From contig NZ_FMUR01000015.1 in NCBI RefSeq assembly GCF_900101605.1, positions 1 to 64,000 of the forward strand: a stretch of 64,000 nucleotides of DNA. Reading direction: 5' to 3'. This DNA comes from Butyrivibrio hungatei (lineage in GTDB: Bacteria; Bacillota; Clostridia; Lachnospirales; Lachnospiraceae). The translations under genes were made by a program, and so were the position numbers. Under the pieces are notes generated by a model that was not told where the DNA came from, made no database searches, and saw nothing but the letters and a program-made list of their open reading frames with translations. This document shows positions 1 to 9,057 of the stretch, piece after piece; position 1 is the stretch's first letter, and each line of letters starts with the position of its first letter.

Positions 1-190
1 CATACTCAGATTTGAGACGATGATATGTCTTGTTTGGAGTAAAGACTTTGCCATCATACTTACCGATGTATTCTCGCTTATGGTCAGCGCACTGTTTTTC
101 AGCGTTCCAAAAAGGCTTGTCGATATAAGCGTAACCGTTCTGACATCTGACTTTGCTGGTGATCCAAGGCTCATTGATTTTCAGTTCCAT
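1..190 (-). CDS. IS transposase, N-terminal fragment cut by window edge
   Basis: The first 63 codons of a gene that runs off the left edge. The product begins MELKINEPWITSK and carries a W-N-x-E-K stretch and an H-K-R-x-Y-I-G-K stretch. I recognise this arrangement from long DDE transposases of the IS1634/IS4-like groups in Lachnospiraceae; the catalytic residues would lie outside the window, so the family is an inference. GGAGG sits 8 bases before the ATG. The gene points away from a Nudix gene that breaks off at about base 357, and palindromic sequence lies between them, as expected at the 5' end of an inserted element. Confidence 0.6.
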   Translation of the reverse strand, partial: MELKINEPWITSKVRCQNGYAYIDKPFWNAEKQCADHKREYIGKYDGKVFTPNKTYHRLKSEY

Positions 191-202
191 GGTAATTACC
201 TC

Positions 203-224
203 CTTGGTATAATTATACCAAGGA
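203..224. repeat. 22-base perfect palindrome before the transposase
   Basis: A perfect palindrome with half-site CCTTGGTATAA directly upstream of the transposase ribosome binding site. The same 11-base half recurs at 334..344. It could be an operator for the element or part of its end structure. It contains TATAAT-like sequence that may serve as a -10 box. Confidence 0.6.
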
Positions 225-321
225 TAAAGAGGAATCGCAAGCAAACTGGGCACTTTTGATACAATATTTTGTAGTTGCAAAGCCAGTAAGCACAAGGCTT
301 TGCGATGATTAGTCAGATGAG

Positions 322-345
322 TTTATACCGAATCCTTGGTATAAA
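322..345. repeat. Inverted repeat near the inferred IS end
   Basis: TTTATACC (322..329) pairs with GGTATAAA (338..345), and the segment includes a second copy of CCTTGGTATAA. It lies about 12 bases from the point where Nudix homology stops, so it probably belongs to the terminal region of the insertion sequence. The exact IS boundary and target duplication cannot be fixed because the other end is outside the window. Confidence 0.4.
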
Positions 346-356
346 TTCACGGGAGC

Positions 357-596
357 TTAGGTTACACATGCCAGCGAATCTTCTCCTTGAAGAGCTGATC
401 CTCCTGCTGTTAATTCCCACTTTCCACCAAGATGCTTCCTAAAATCTCTTTGCATCATAAGATAAGTTCCATCAGTATGTCTTAAGATTATCTCACTTAC
501 AAGATGATAATATCCGTCAGGTATTTCTTCATCTCGAATCAATGTTACTCCATCAACCTTATTAAAGTTTTCATCATATGCATCCCAGATTTCCAT
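357..596 (-). pseudogene. Nudix hydrolase, truncated by insertion sequence
   Basis: The 79-residue reading frame starts well (GGGAGG seven bases before ATG) and matches the N-terminal half of small Nudix hydrolases: a W-D-x-Y-D start, a beta-sheet region, then the beginning of the Nudix box (GGSALQGEDSLAC). The frame stops two codons later, before the R-E-x-x-E-E-x-G part that binds the metal and defines catalysis. A working enzyme would need about 80 more residues. The break coincides with IS-like sequence, so I read this as a disrupted gene. The surviving fragment cannot hydrolyse nucleoside diphosphate substrates. Confidence 0.75.
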
Positions 597-658
597 AACG
601 CCTCCCTTGCTCTCACTTACAATATCTGAATATTATTTTTCTATTTTCTTGTATAAGC

Positions 659-691
659 AAAAAAAGAGAAGCCCGATTAAAAGCTTCTCTT
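659..691 (-). terminator. Intrinsic terminator after tRNA-Arg
   Basis: On the minus strand the 8-bp stem AGAGAAGC/GCTTCTCT (arms at 683..690 and 665..672) is followed by a run of T, just downstream of the tRNA 3' end. Confidence 0.85.
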
Positions 692-693
692 AA

Positions 694-767
694 TGTTCGC
701 GATGCGATTCGAACGCACGACCTTCCGCTTAGGAGGCGGACGCTCTATCCAACTGAGCTACGCAAAC
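694..767 (-). tRNA. tRNA-Arg (anticodon CCT)
   Basis: A full cloverleaf reads on the minus strand: acceptor stem GTTTGCG pairing with CGCGAAC (one G-T wobble), a D-arm with AGCTCAGTTGG, an anticodon loop CTCCTAA between TCCGC and GCGGA, and a T-arm with GTTCGAATC. The anticodon CCT reads the rare arginine codon AGG. The CCA end is not encoded. Confidence 0.95.
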
Positions 768-778
768 ATGACCTTTGT

Positions 779-807
779 ATATTAGCACAATCTGAGACAC
801 AATTCAA
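779..807 (-). promoter_or_regulatory. Promoter of tRNA-Arg
   Basis: On the minus strand TTGAAT (802..807) and TAATAT (779..784) are 17 bases apart, placing the start a few bases before the tRNA 5' end. The -35 box lies within the hairpin described at 797..845. Confidence 0.65.
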
Positions 808-845
808 GGGAAACGCATAACAAAGCGCTTCCCTGAAAATTGTGT
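797..845. terminator. Long imperfect hairpin after deoD
   Basis: ACACAATT (797..804) pairs with AATTGTGT (838..845), continued by AGGGAA/TTCCCT and GCG/CGC. It is the only strong hairpin between deoD and the tRNA, so it probably ends the parA-to-deoD transcript. The T run (TGTGTTTTTC) is on the plus-strand side, so leftward termination would be inefficient or mainly structural. Confidence 0.5.
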
Positions 846-899
846 TTTTCAATACTTATAAATATTTTTATTTCAAATATTCAATAATCTGATTCACTC

Positions 900-1607
900 T
901 CAAAGCTGGATTGCTGTCTTAAGTGCAATCTCCATCATATCAGTAAATCCGGTCTCTCTCTCTTTTGCAGAAAGTTCTCCTGCCTTGAAGAGATGGTCTG
1001 ATATTGTAAGGATTGTAAGTGCATTCTTCTTAGCTTCTGCTGCATTCATGTAAAGAGCAACTGTCTCCATCTCGACTGCGAGTGCTCCCATGTTTTTGTA
1101 GAGTTCACTCTCATTGCACTTCTTGTAGAATGCATCTGAAGAAAGTACGTTACCCACGTGGAATTTTACATTCTTCTCTCTTGCTATGTTTACTGCTTTT
1201 TCCAATAAGTCATAGCTTGCTGTCGGACAGAATGTTCCGGGAAGTCCAAACTGGAATCCGTAGTTGGAATCTGTGTGAGCACCCATTGCGAAGACGATGT
1301 CCATTACATTAACATCCTCTTTTAATCCACCGGCGCTTCCAACTCTGATGATGTTATCCACATCATAAAAGTTAAAAAGTTCATAAGTGTAGATTCCGAT
1401 TGAAGGAATTCCCATTCCGTGTCCCATTACAGACACTTCTTTTCCCTGGTACTTACCTGTGAATCCGAGCATTCCTCTTACTTCGTTAAAACACTTAATG
1501 TCTGTGAGGAAATTCTCTGCAATGAATTTTGCTCTGAGTGGATCGCCGGGCATAAGCACGGTCTTTGCAATTTCGCCTTTTTCGGCACTGTTATGAGGTG
1601 TAGCCAT
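900..1607 (-). CDS. deoD: Purine-nucleoside phosphorylase, DeoD type
   Basis: A 235-residue hexameric-type purine nucleoside phosphorylase that splits purine (deoxy)nucleosides with phosphate for salvage. It begins MATPHNSAEKG and has the family blocks VLMPGDPLRAK (phosphate-binding Arg), GMGIPSIGIYTYEL, RVGSAGG and AVEMETVALY (Glu binding ribose), and SDHLF with the catalytic Asp. Length matches E. coli DeoD (239). I chose the ATG at 1607 because it matches the canonical N-terminus and leaves nine bases after GGAG; an in-frame ATG six bases upstream is also possible. It is the last gene of the leftward parA-parB-DUF4446-serS-DUF3881 string, 20 bases after its neighbour. Confidence 0.95.
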   Translation of the reverse strand: MATPHNSAEKGEIAKTVLMPGDPLRAKFIAENFLTDIKCFNEVRGMLGFTGKYQGKEVSVMGHGMGIPSIGIYTYELFNFYDVDNIIRVGSAGGLKEDVNVMDIVFAMGAHTDSNYGFQFGLPGTFCPTASYDLLEKAVNIAREKNVKFHVGNVLSSDAFYKKCNESELYKNMGALAVEMETVALYMNAAEAKKNALTILTISDHLFKAGELSAKERETGFTDMMEIALKTAIQL

Positions 1608-1627
1608 ATCCATTTTCTCCTTCTCTA

Positions 1628-2518
1628 TTAATTTGTTCCGGGAAAATTGATATATCCCTGCATCCAAATGTTACCTTTAAATCTTCTTCCGACCGCAGGT
1701 TCACCAAGCAGGTCGGCATCATTTATACACAAGTCGAATTCAAGTCCGTTACAATTAATCCTCATTATGTGTATAACTTCTTTTGTCAGATAGTTCTCCG
1801 TCTTATCAACTTTGACTATCTCTCCTAAAACGGAGTAGTGATCGCACTCAACTCCGTATGGCATAAAATATGTATCTACCAGACTATACACATCCTGCTT
1901 TCTGATTTTTCTCGAAAGCGTTGTGTATATGTCCATGTCGTCAAGAGTCAGTGATTCAATTGCTGCTTCATCACCTCGTCTTGCATTATCTATAAGTTTG
2001 TTCCTATAACTGGTTTTCTTTTTGGCCACTTCTATTTGTTGCTCTGTCTTTGCAATCGGCATCATTATCTGACCTTTTATCGACAGCGCTGACAAACTAA
2101 GTGTCGTTCCTCTGACAGGAAAGTGATCCTCATTCTCATACTTGATGTAAGGAATTATATTCTGAAGGTAAAAGATAAGTGAAACGCCAACCCTGTTTTC
2201 ATTACAGATTCCTGCATATGAATATTGGGCTGCATGGCGTTCTATTGTTATATCTTCTTCCGTACTGATCTGCGAAGGGACTATGTACGGATAGTAATAC
2301 TCATATATGAACTTATCTTGTTCATCAAATTCCCCACATACCGCGAGTCCTATTTTTTCATTTGCATAGTCATGCATGAACTCCGCAAGAATAACATTAT
2401 CCTCTATGGACACATATCCTCTTCTTGAAGATTTCTGAATAGAATCGGTAATTAATCCGGTCAACTCATTCCTGTCTTTTATTTTAGAAAAACCGACTGC
2501 TCTTAGAAATTTATGCAA
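1628..2518 (-). CDS. DUF3881 family protein
   Basis: A 296-residue soluble protein with no signal peptide or membrane segment, beginning MHKFLRAVGFSKI. It resembles the DUF3881 family, known to me almost only from Lachnospiraceae and close relatives, typically beside serS. The C-terminal third is beta-rich (VLGEIVKVDKTEN, VGRRFKGNIWMQGYINFPG), which could form a small binding domain, but the function is unknown and no catalytic motif stands out. It lies 29 bases after serS and 20 before deoD, so it is almost certainly co-transcribed with both. Confidence 0.8.
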   Translation of the reverse strand: MHKFLRAVGFSKIKDRNELTGLITDSIQKSSRRGYVSIEDNVILAEFMHDYANEKIGLAVCGEFDEQDKFIYEYYYPYIVPSQISTEEDITIERHAAQYSYAGICNENRVGVSLIFYLQNIIPYIKYENEDHFPVRGTTLSLSALSIKGQIMMPIAKTEQQIEVAKKKTSYRNKLIDNARRGDEAAIESLTLDDMDIYTTLSRKIRKQDVYSLVDTYFMPYGVECDHYSVLGEIVKVDKTENYLTKEVIHIMRINCNGLEFDLCINDADLLGEPAVGRRFKGNIWMQGYINFPGTN

Positions 2519-2547
2519 GGAATATTTTCACCTTTCTACTGCTGTTA

Positions 2548-3837
2548 TTATTTCTTCTTAGGAATAAGTACTTCTTTTCCTCCCATGTAAGGACGAAGAA
2601 CTTCAGGAATCTTTACGCTTCCGTCTGCCTGAAGGTTATTCTCAAGGAAAGCAATAAGCATTCTCGGAGGAGCAACTACTGTGTTATTAAGTGTGTGTGC
2701 GAGGTAGTTTCCATCCTTACCCTTAATTCTGATCTTAAGTCTTCTTGCCTGTGCATCTCCAAGGTTAGAACAACTTCCTACTTCGAAGTACTTCTTCTGT
2801 CTTGGTGACCATGCCTCTACGTCACATGACTTACACTTAAGATCTGCAAGATCTCCTGAGCAGCACTCAAGTGTACGTACAGGAATGTCCATTGATCTGA
2901 AAAGATCTACTGTATTCTTCCAAAGTTTGTCATACCATTCTTTTGATTCTTCGGGCTTACAGATTACAACCATCTCCTGTTTCTCGAACTGGTGAATTCT
3001 GTATACGCCTCTCTCTTCAATTCCGTGTGCACCTTTTTCCTTTCTGAAGCAAGGTGAATAACTTGTAAGAGGTAAAGGTAATTCTTCCTCGGGAATAATC
3101 TGATCTATGAACTTACCGATCATTGAATGTTCACTTGTTCCGATAAGGTAAAGATCTTCTCCCTCAATCTTGTACATCATAGCTTCCATTTCAGGGAAAC
3201 TCATTACACCTGCAACTACATTTCCATGGATCATGAAAGGAGGTACACAATATGTAAATCCTCTGTCGATCATGAAATCTCTTGCGTAAGAAATTACTGC
3301 AGAGTGAAGTCTTGCAATATCCCCGAGCAGATAATAGAATCCGTTACCTGCTACTCTTCTTGCAGCATCAAGATCGATTCCGCAGAAGCTCTCCATAATA
3401 TCAGTATGATAAGGAATCTCGAAATCGGGAACAACAGGTTCACCGAACTTCTCAATCTCAACATTCTCAGAATCATCTTTTCCGATAGGAACAGATTTGT
3501 CGATGATCTGAGGAATGATCATCATCTTATTTGTAACTTCTTCATCAAGCTTCTTCTGATTCTCTTCGAGTTCTTCAAGACGCTTTGCTTCTTTTGCAAC
3601 TTCATCCTTGAGGGCCATTGCTTCTTCTTTTTTACCCTGTGCCATCATTGCACCGATTTCTTTAGAAATCTTATTCTTATGTGCACGGATCTCATCCGCT
3701 TCTTGCTGGTTTGTTCTTCTTGCTTCGTCGAGTTTTATAATCTCATCTACTAGAGGAAGTTTCTCATCCTGAAATTTGTTCTTGATGTTCTCTCTTACCA
3801 CATCAGGGTTTTCACGTAAAAATTTTATGTCGATCAT
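2548..3837 (-). CDS. serS: Serine--tRNA ligase
   Basis: A 429-residue class II aminoacyl-tRNA synthetase that charges tRNA-Ser. The N-terminal long coiled-coil arm that grips the tRNA variable loop spans roughly residues 25-105 (K/E-rich heptads). The catalytic core has motif 2 (PCFRKEKGAHGIEERGVYRIHQFEKQE) and motif 3 (NNTVVAPPRMLIAFLENN, containing the conserved Arg), plus TSEHSM for serine recognition. The ATG at 3837 follows GGAGGAGATCAAA; an upstream in-frame ATG would overlap that site. No T-box leader is present, and the gene follows DUF4446 by 36 bases. Confidence 0.97.
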   Translation of the reverse strand: MIDIKFLRENPDVVRENIKNKFQDEKLPLVDEIIKLDEARRTNQQEADEIRAHKNKISKEIGAMMAQGKKEEAMALKDEVAKEAKRLEELEENQKKLDEEVTNKMMIIPQIIDKSVPIGKDDSENVEIEKFGEPVVPDFEIPYHTDIMESFCGIDLDAARRVAGNGFYYLLGDIARLHSAVISYARDFMIDRGFTYCVPPFMIHGNVVAGVMSFPEMEAMMYKIEGEDLYLIGTSEHSMIGKFIDQIIPEEELPLPLTSYSPCFRKEKGAHGIEERGVYRIHQFEKQEMVVICKPEESKEWYDKLWKNTVDLFRSMDIPVRTLECCSGDLADLKCKSCDVEAWSPRQKKYFEVGSCSNLGDAQARRLKIRIKGKDGNYLAHTLNNTVVAPPRMLIAFLENNLQADGSVKIPEVLRPYMGGKEVLIPKKK

Positions 3838-3873
3838 TTTGATCTCCTCCATGTATGTTTATATATTTTATTC

Positions 3874-4395
3874 TTATCTTCTTACACTTTCGCGTGCACT
3901 ATCCAATGCTTTCTTTTCCTCATCACTGAGTTCAACATCTGCTATTCCGGCGTTGATAACTTTCGAATATGAATAGTTAAGTCCGTCTGTGCTGTGAACT
4001 GAATTCATAAGGAATCCGTTGTCATTTTCATCGAGCATACAAAGTGCGAAGCTGAGCTGTCCACCCATCTGACTAAATGCATCATATTTCTCAAGTCCGA
4101 TTTTCTGGAAGGTTCTCTGCATTCTTTTGTTGATGTCCTGAATGTCCTTACGGTTTTTATCGTTCTCCGCTCTTATCATTTTGTTTTCGTGAAAAAGATC
4201 TACGATTTCATCTTCAAGTGATTTCGCATCTTTTCCTGTCATGAACTTATTAAACTTCTTTGATACTTTACTTATCTTGCATCCTTGTATGATAACAATA
4301 AGTAGAAGAATTAATACTAATGCTAAAAGTGCCAAGATAAAAATTGCAGGATCTATGTTTCCAAGACCCAAAAGATTTAATATGTTACTTTCCAT
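3874..4395 (-). CDS. DUF4446 family membrane protein
   Basis: A 173-residue protein with one N-terminal hydrophobic segment (about residues 17-37), then a charged coiled-coil-like region (40-100, rich in K/E/D/N) and a compact C-terminal domain with FALCMLDENDNGFLMNSVHSTDGLNYSYSK. This is DUF4446, a conserved family of unknown function that in many Firmicutes follows parB. The likely topology is a single-pass anchor with a cytoplasmic domain, so a role in tying chromosome partition to the membrane is conceivable but unproven. It lies 16 bases after parB. Confidence 0.85.
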   Translation of the reverse strand: MESNILNLLGLGNIDPAIFILALLALVLILLLIVIIQGCKISKVSKKFNKFMTGKDAKSLEDEIVDLFHENKMIRAENDKNRKDIQDINKRMQRTFQKIGLEKYDAFSQMGGQLSFALCMLDENDNGFLMNSVHSTDGLNYSYSKVINAGIADVELSDEEKKALDSARESVRR

Positions 4396-4411
4396 TTTAT
4401 TCTGTCTCCGA

Positions 4412-5326
4412 TTATTCTGTGCATAGTCTGTTTATTATTTTCTCAAGATCGTCGCTGTTATAAAATTCAATCTCAATCTTTCCTGAACCGCTACCCTTGG
4501 ATGTGATATCAACTTTTGTTCCGATTGCCTGCTTACATCTCTCAGATAGATTTGCATAAATTGCATCCAGACTTGGATTTGTTTCTACAACCTTTTTAGG
4601 CTTTGGTGTCTTACCAAGATTCTTAACAAGTTTCTCGGTTTCTCTAACACTTAACTTTTCATCAAAAACTTTCTGCGCAAGCATTGTCTGCTCTTCTTCA
4701 CTCTCAACAGATATTAGTGCTCGTGCATGTCCTGTTGTTATGAGTCCGTCAATAACCATCTGTCTTACTTTTTCACAAAGCTTTAAAAGACGAAGTGAGT
4801 TAGTGATAGTTACTCTGCTCTTTGAAACTTTCTCCGCAACAATATCCTGTGTATATCCGAATTCATCAATTAGCTTTTTGTATGCAAGAGCTTCTTCAAT
4901 AGGATTTATATCTTCCCTTTGGATATTATCAATAAGAGAAATCTCTGCAATCTCATGGTCACTAAGATCTTTTACGATAACCGGAACTTCTTTTATTCCT
5001 GCTTTCTTGGCAGCTCGCCATCTTCTCTCGCCACCTACAATCTCATAGTGATCATTCTTATCTGTTACGATTAGAGGATTGATTATTCCATACTGTTTGA
5101 TTGATTCAGCTAATTCCAAAAGACTGTCTTCATCAAAAGATTTTCTTGGCTGATTTCTGTTTGGTTCAACCTGAGTTATATTTACATGAATAACCTGTCC
5201 TTCACTGATACTTTGTTCTTCAGAAAATGAAACTTCTCTTTCTTTTGTAACTGCGAAAGATGACTTCGCAGGTATTATTGAATCAAGCCCTTTTCCTAAT
5301 CCTCTTTTCACATTCTTTACTGCCAT
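4412..5326 (-). CDS. parB: ParB/Spo0J chromosome partition protein
   Basis: A 304-residue CTP-dependent DNA clamp that loads at parS and spreads to organise the origin. The N-terminal KRGLGKGLDSIIP is the short ParA-stimulating stretch. The CTP-binding region holds NPLIV and GGERRWRAAK (residues about 100-115), followed by the helix-turn-helix region (EKVSKSRVTITNSLRLLKL) and a C-terminal dimer domain. Two perfect parS sites lie upstream of parA, about 1 kb away. It begins 18 bases after parA with a GGAGGGG site and is part of the same transcript. Confidence 0.96.
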   Translation of the reverse strand: MAVKNVKRGLGKGLDSIIPAKSSFAVTKEREVSFSEEQSISEGQVIHVNITQVEPNRNQPRKSFDEDSLLELAESIKQYGIINPLIVTDKNDHYEIVGGERRWRAAKKAGIKEVPVIVKDLSDHEIAEISLIDNIQREDINPIEEALAYKKLIDEFGYTQDIVAEKVSKSRVTITNSLRLLKLCEKVRQMVIDGLITTGHARALISVESEEEQTMLAQKVFDEKLSVRETEKLVKNLGKTPKPKKVVETNPSLDAIYANLSERCKQAIGTKVDITSKGSGSGKIEIEFYNSDDLEKIINRLCTE

Positions 5327-5344
5327 ATCTTATGCCCCTCCGCT

Positions 5345-6121
5345 TTAATCAAATTTTCTGTCGATAACCTCATTTGCAAGAAGTCGATATGCTTCGGCTC
5401 CTGCGGACTTAGGTTCATAAACGTTTATAGGTAGACCGTAACTGGGCGCTTCTGCAAGACGAATGTTTCTTGGGATTATTGTCTTATACACATTCTCTTG
5501 TATATGTTCCTTTACGTTTTCTACAACCTGGAGTGAAAGATTGGTACGAGAATCAAACATTGTAAAGACAACACCTTCCATATCGAGTTCCGGATTGAGT
5601 CTGTCTTTTACAAGATTAACTGTATGTACCAACTGACTAAGACCTTCAAGTGCATAGTACTCACACTGAATAGGTACAAGAACAGTATTAGCTGTAGTCA
5701 TTGCATTGACTGTCAGCATACTAAGTGACGGCGGACAATCTATAATAATGAAATCATAGTCATCTCTTATACTACTAATTGCCTCTCTTAAAATATATTC
5801 TTTATTATCAGAATCTATCAACTCAATCTCTACTGCGGCAAGATTTACATTTGAAGGAATAATATCAACTCCGTCGATTCCTTTTACAACATTTTTGGTT
5901 ATTACTTCATCAATGCTGCACTCACCAATCATCAATTCATATATAGTATGATCGATTTCATTCTTATCAATACCAAATCCACTTGTTGTGTTTCCCTGAG
6001 GATCGGTATCGATAACAAGTACCTTCTTACCTTTCTCTGCCAAAGCAGATGCTAGATTGATTGATGTGGTAGTCTTTCCGACTCCGCCTTTTTGATTTGC
6101 AATTGCGATTATTCTTCCCAT
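5345..6121 (-). CDS. parA: ParA/Soj partition ATPase
   Basis: A 258-residue Walker-type ATPase that binds DNA and, with ParB, segregates origins and influences DnaA activity. It has the deviant Walker A KGGVGKTT at residues 11-18, DTDPQGN (switch I) and FIIIDCPPSLSMLT (Walker B), giving a standard chromosomal Soj without a DNA-binding extension. I chose the ATG at 6121, which follows GGGAGGCGTA; an upstream ATG would put the start before that site. A half parS (TGTTTCACG) sits only 15-25 bases upstream, so ParB may bind close to its own promoter. Confidence 0.96.
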   Translation of the reverse strand: MGRIIAIANQKGGVGKTTTSINLASALAEKGKKVLVIDTDPQGNTTSGFGIDKNEIDHTIYELMIGECSIDEVITKNVVKGIDGVDIIPSNVNLAAVEIELIDSDNKEYILREAISSIRDDYDFIIIDCPPSLSMLTVNAMTTANTVLVPIQCEYYALEGLSQLVHTVNLVKDRLNPELDMEGVVFTMFDSRTNLSLQVVENVKEHIQENVYKTIIPRNIRLAEAPSYGLPINVYEPKSAGAEAYRLLANEVIDRKFD

Positions 6122-6183
6122 TACGCCTCCCATCATCGTGAAACACTAATCTGATTTTACCACATTATTAAAATTATAGAACA

Positions 6184-6235
6184 TAAAAAAAGCACAATCT
6201 TTAGAAAATATGATATTATTTTCCAGATTGCGCTT
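6184..6235 (-). terminator. Intrinsic terminator after rsmG
   Basis: On the minus strand AAGCGCAATCT (225..235 of this kilobase) pairs with AGATTGTGCTT (190..200), with A-T pairs extending the stem inward, then seven T. It separates the mnmE-mnmG-rsmG transcript from parA. Confidence 0.85.
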
Positions 6236-6323
6236 CATTTACTATATGTAAATGTATGTAATTTTTGAATGTTTCATGACTATTTTTATGTTTCACGGAA
6301 CATTACTACATTTTGTATTTTAA

Positions 6324-6339
6324 TGTTTCACGTGAAACA
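6324..6339. promoter_or_regulatory. parS site 1
   Basis: An exact 16-base palindrome TGTTTCACGTGAAACA, the consensus ParB/Spo0J loading site of Firmicutes, lying between rsmG and parA. Confidence 0.97.
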
Positions 6340-6370
6340 ATTAGTTGTATATAATTTTCACAGTCAAATA

Positions 6371-6386
6371 TGTTTCACGTGAAACA
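6371..6386. promoter_or_regulatory. parS site 2
   Basis: A second exact TGTTTCACGTGAAACA, 47 bases from the first. A decayed third copy (TGTTTCACGGAACA) lies at 6289..6302. Confidence 0.97.
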
Positions 6387-6398
6387 TATTTAATCATA

Positions 6399-7136
6399 CT
6401 ATAAAGGTTTTTTTGCAGGCGTTCCTGCCTTGCGCGGATACATTTTTGAAGTACGTTCCTTCTTATCTACAATACAAATTGTACGTGTTATGTCTGTATC
6501 GGGCAATAAGAATTCTTTGCACTCTTTAAGTTTTCCACCAAGAAGATGAATTGCTCCTTTCGCCGCTTCTACTTCTTCAGATCCTTTATCACCTTTGAAG
6601 GCAATGAACTCACCACCAACCTTAACATATGGAAGACAATATTCTGTAAGAGTAGACATATTGGCTACAGCTCTTGAAACAGCAAAATCAAATTTTTCTC
6701 TTAGTGATCCACCCTTGCTTGATGAGAAGTCTTCTGCTCTTCCATGTAATGTTTCAATACTTCCAGATTCATTAAGACCAAGTGTGTCTATTACTTCATT
6801 GAGAAAATTGATTCTCTTATTCAATGAATCGAGTAATGTAACATGAAGATTGGGATAAACAATTTTAAGTGGTATTCCCGGAAATCCGGCCCCCGTTCCA
6901 ATATCAATCAATGAATACTCTTTATCTTTGAAATCAACAAACGGAGCACAAGAAATACTGTCGACAAAGTGAAGCTTACACACATCATCAAAATCTGTTA
7001 TAGCAGTAAGATTCATTACTTCATTTACTCGAATCAGAATCTCAAAGTATTTATCAAACTGCTCGAGCTGCTTATCAGTCAGTTCAATTCCGTAAGAACG
7101 GAAGTCTTCAATCATCTTGTTGTATTTATTCCTCAT
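6399..7136 (-). CDS. rsmG: 16S rRNA (guanine527-N7)-methyltransferase
   Basis: A 245-residue SAM-dependent methyltransferase that makes m7G527 in 16S rRNA. SAM-binding motif I is [19 protein letters not shown], followed by [13 protein letters not shown] (acidic loop motif) and AVSRAVANM. The N-terminal MNLTAI and the C-terminal basic tail ([16 protein letters not shown]) are typical of RsmG. Its start overlaps the last 11 bases of mnmG, and its ribosome binding site (GAGGAAAACAG) lies inside mnmG, indicating translational coupling. A terminator and the parS cluster follow. Confidence 0.96.
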   Translation of the reverse strand: MRNKYNKMIEDFRSYGIELTDKQLEQFDKYFEILIRVNEVMNLTAITDFDDVCKLHFVDSISCAPFVDFKDKEYSLIDIGTGAGFPGIPLKIVYPNLHVTLLDSLNKRINFLNEVIDTLGLNESGSIETLHGRAEDFSSSKGGSLREKFDFAVSRAVANMSTLTEYCLPYVKVGGEFIAFKGDKGSEEVEAAKGAIHLLGGKLKECKEFLLPDTDITRTICIVDKKERTSKMYPRKAGTPAKKPL

Positions 7137-9054
7137 TCTGTTTTCCTCTGTTCAATGAATCAAGATAAATGATAAGTACAGAAACATCTGCAGGATTAAC
7201 TCCACCTATACGAGATGCCTGTCCGATATTTACAGGTCTGAACTTTTCAAGCTTCTGTCTTGCTTCGAGTCTCAAACTGCTGACATCATTATAATCAATA
7301 TCTGCAGGTATAAGTTTTCTCTCAAGTTTTTTGAACTGCTCAACCTGTCTCTCCTGCCTGTTGATATAACCTTCATACCTGATACTAATCTCAACCTGTT
7401 CAATAACATCCTTGGGAAGTAACGGTCTGTCGACATCAATCTCTGCGATCATTTCATAAGTCATCTCGGGGCGACATAATAATTCAGCAAGAGATACTGC
7501 TGTTTTTAACGGTGTACTTCCACACCTTGTCAGAAAATCCTGAATCTTTGAATTGGCTCCGATGTTTATACTCTTTAATCTCTCAACTTCTTTTGTAGTA
7601 AGCTCAATCTTTTTAAGTAACTTATTATATCGTTCATCATCTATAAGACCTACTTCATGCCCTTTTCCTCTAAGTCTTATATCCGCGTTATCCTGTCTTA
7701 AGAGTAATCTGTACTCTGCTCTTGAAGTCATCATTCTGTATGGTTCAAGATTTTCTTTTGTAACAAGGTCATCAACCAGAACACCAATGTATCCTTCAGA
7801 TCTGTCGATAGATAAATAAGGTTTGTTCTTAATCTGCATCGTTGCATTAATTCCGGCATACAATCCCTGCGCAGCAGCTTCCTCATATCCACTACTTCCA
7901 TTAAACTGTCCGGCTGAGAAAAGTCCTCTGATATCTTTTATTTCAAGAGTCGGATGAAGTTGTCCGGGACAAAGACAATCATACTCAATTGCATAAGCAT
8001 TTTTTACAATTCGACAATTCTCAAGTCCGGGTACTGTTCTGTACATTGCAATCTGAACATCCTCAGGAAGTGATGATGACATTCCATCTATGTACATCTC
8101 ATTTGTAAATGTTCCTTCGGGTTCAACAAACACCTGATGTCTTTCATGATCCGGGAACTTTACAACCTTATCTTCTATAGAAGGACAATATCTCGGTCCG
8201 ACACCTTCAATGATTCCCGCATAAATCGGAGACCTGTCAATATTATTGCGTATTATTTCATGTGTTTTTTCATTGGTATATGTAAGCCAACAAGATACTT
8301 GAGGTTTCTGTACATCCGAAGGATCGGTATCAAATGAAAATGGAATTACAGGATCATCTCCAAACTGCTCTGTCATCTTGGAATAATCAATGGTATTTCC
8401 ATCCATTCTTGCAGGAGTTCCGGTCTTAAATCTTCTAAGTTCTATTCCCGCATCGATAAGTGATTGTGACAAAAGGTTTGAAGGTTGAAGTCCATTGGGT
8501 CCACTATATGTAATAGCTTCACCTGTAAGACAACGACTCTTAAGATAAGTTCCCGTACAAAGAATAACAGCTTTAGCTTCATAAGTTATTCCGGAAAAAA
8601 TCTTCACACCGGTAATGACATGCTTATAACCTTCAGCTTTCAATTCATCGGAAGGTTCACTGTAAAGAATTTCTGAAACCTCCGCCTGCTTAATGGTAAG
8701 ATGCTCCTGGCTTTCAAGTACCTCTTTCATCTTCTTGGAATATTCCATTTTGTCAGCCTGACATCTGAGCGAATGAACAGCAGGTCCTTTAGAAGTGTTA
8801 AGCATCTTAGACTGCAAAAAAGTCTTATCAATATTTTTTCCCATCTCTCCACCAAGAGCATCTATTTCTCTTACAAGATGTCCCTTGGAAGATCCGCCAA
8901 TGTGAGGGTTGCACGGCATGAATGCAATGTTGTCCGCACTCATAGTAAAAATTATAGTTTCAAGACCAAGTCTGCTGCAGGCAAGTGCCGCCTCACATCC
9001 GGCATGTCCTGCTCCAATTATTACAACATCATATTTTTCAGTAAAAACATTCAT
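7126..9054 (-). CDS. mnmG: tRNA uridine-5-carboxymethylaminomethyl modification enzyme MnmG
   Basis: A 642-residue FAD protein that, with MnmE, installs carboxymethylaminomethyl groups on wobble U34 of several tRNAs. The N-terminal dinucleotide-binding motif [10 protein letters not shown] lies near residue 14. The signature [23 protein letters not shown], the second signature [17 protein letters not shown] and the C-terminal helical tRNA-binding domain are all present. It lies three bases from mnmE upstream and overlaps rsmG downstream, the usual order near Firmicute origins. Confidence 0.97.
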   Translation of the reverse strand: MNVFTEKYDVVIIGAGHAGCEAALACSRLGLETIIFTMSADNIAFMPCNPHIGGSSKGHLVREIDALGGEMGKNIDKTFLQSKMLNTSKGPAVHSLRCQADKMEYSKKMKEVLESQEHLTIKQAEVSEILYSEPSDELKAEGYKHVITGVKIFSGITYEAKAVILCTGTYLKSRCLTGEAITYSGPNGLQPSNLLSQSLIDAGIELRRFKTGTPARMDGNTIDYSKMTEQFGDDPVIPFSFDTDPSDVQKPQVSCWLTYTNEKTHEIIRNNIDRSPIYAGIIEGVGPRYCPSIEDKVVKFPDHERHQVFVEPEGTFTNEMYIDGMSSSLPEDVQIAMYRTVPGLENCRIVKNAYAIEYDCLCPGQLHPTLEIKDIRGLFSAGQFNGSSGYEEAAAQGLYAGINATMQIKNKPYLSIDRSEGYIGVLVDDLVTKENLEPYRMMTSRAEYRLLLRQDNADIRLRGKGHEVGLIDDERYNKLLKKIELTTKEVERLKSINIGANSKIQDFLTRCGSTPLKTAVSLAELLCRPEMTYEMIAEIDVDRPLLPKDVIEQVEISIRYEGYINRQERQVEQFKKLERKLIPADIDYNDVSSLRLEARQKLEKFRPVNIGQASRIGGVNPADVSVLIIYLDSLNRGKQNEE

Positions 9055-9057
9055 AAA

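Noticed and set aside
20..259. Plus-strand 79-residue frame at the left edge
   Set aside because: It is antisense to the transposase start and runs through its palindrome; no ribosome binding site and no recognisable protein.
3127..3753. Plus-strand 208-residue frame opposite serS
   Set aside because: Composition (many Cys, Phe, Ile, Leu) is the complement of a coiled-coil-rich gene; serS on the other strand is certain.
3838..3873. T-box leader for serS
   Set aside because: Only 36 bases separate serS from DUF4446, with no T-box or specifier structure.
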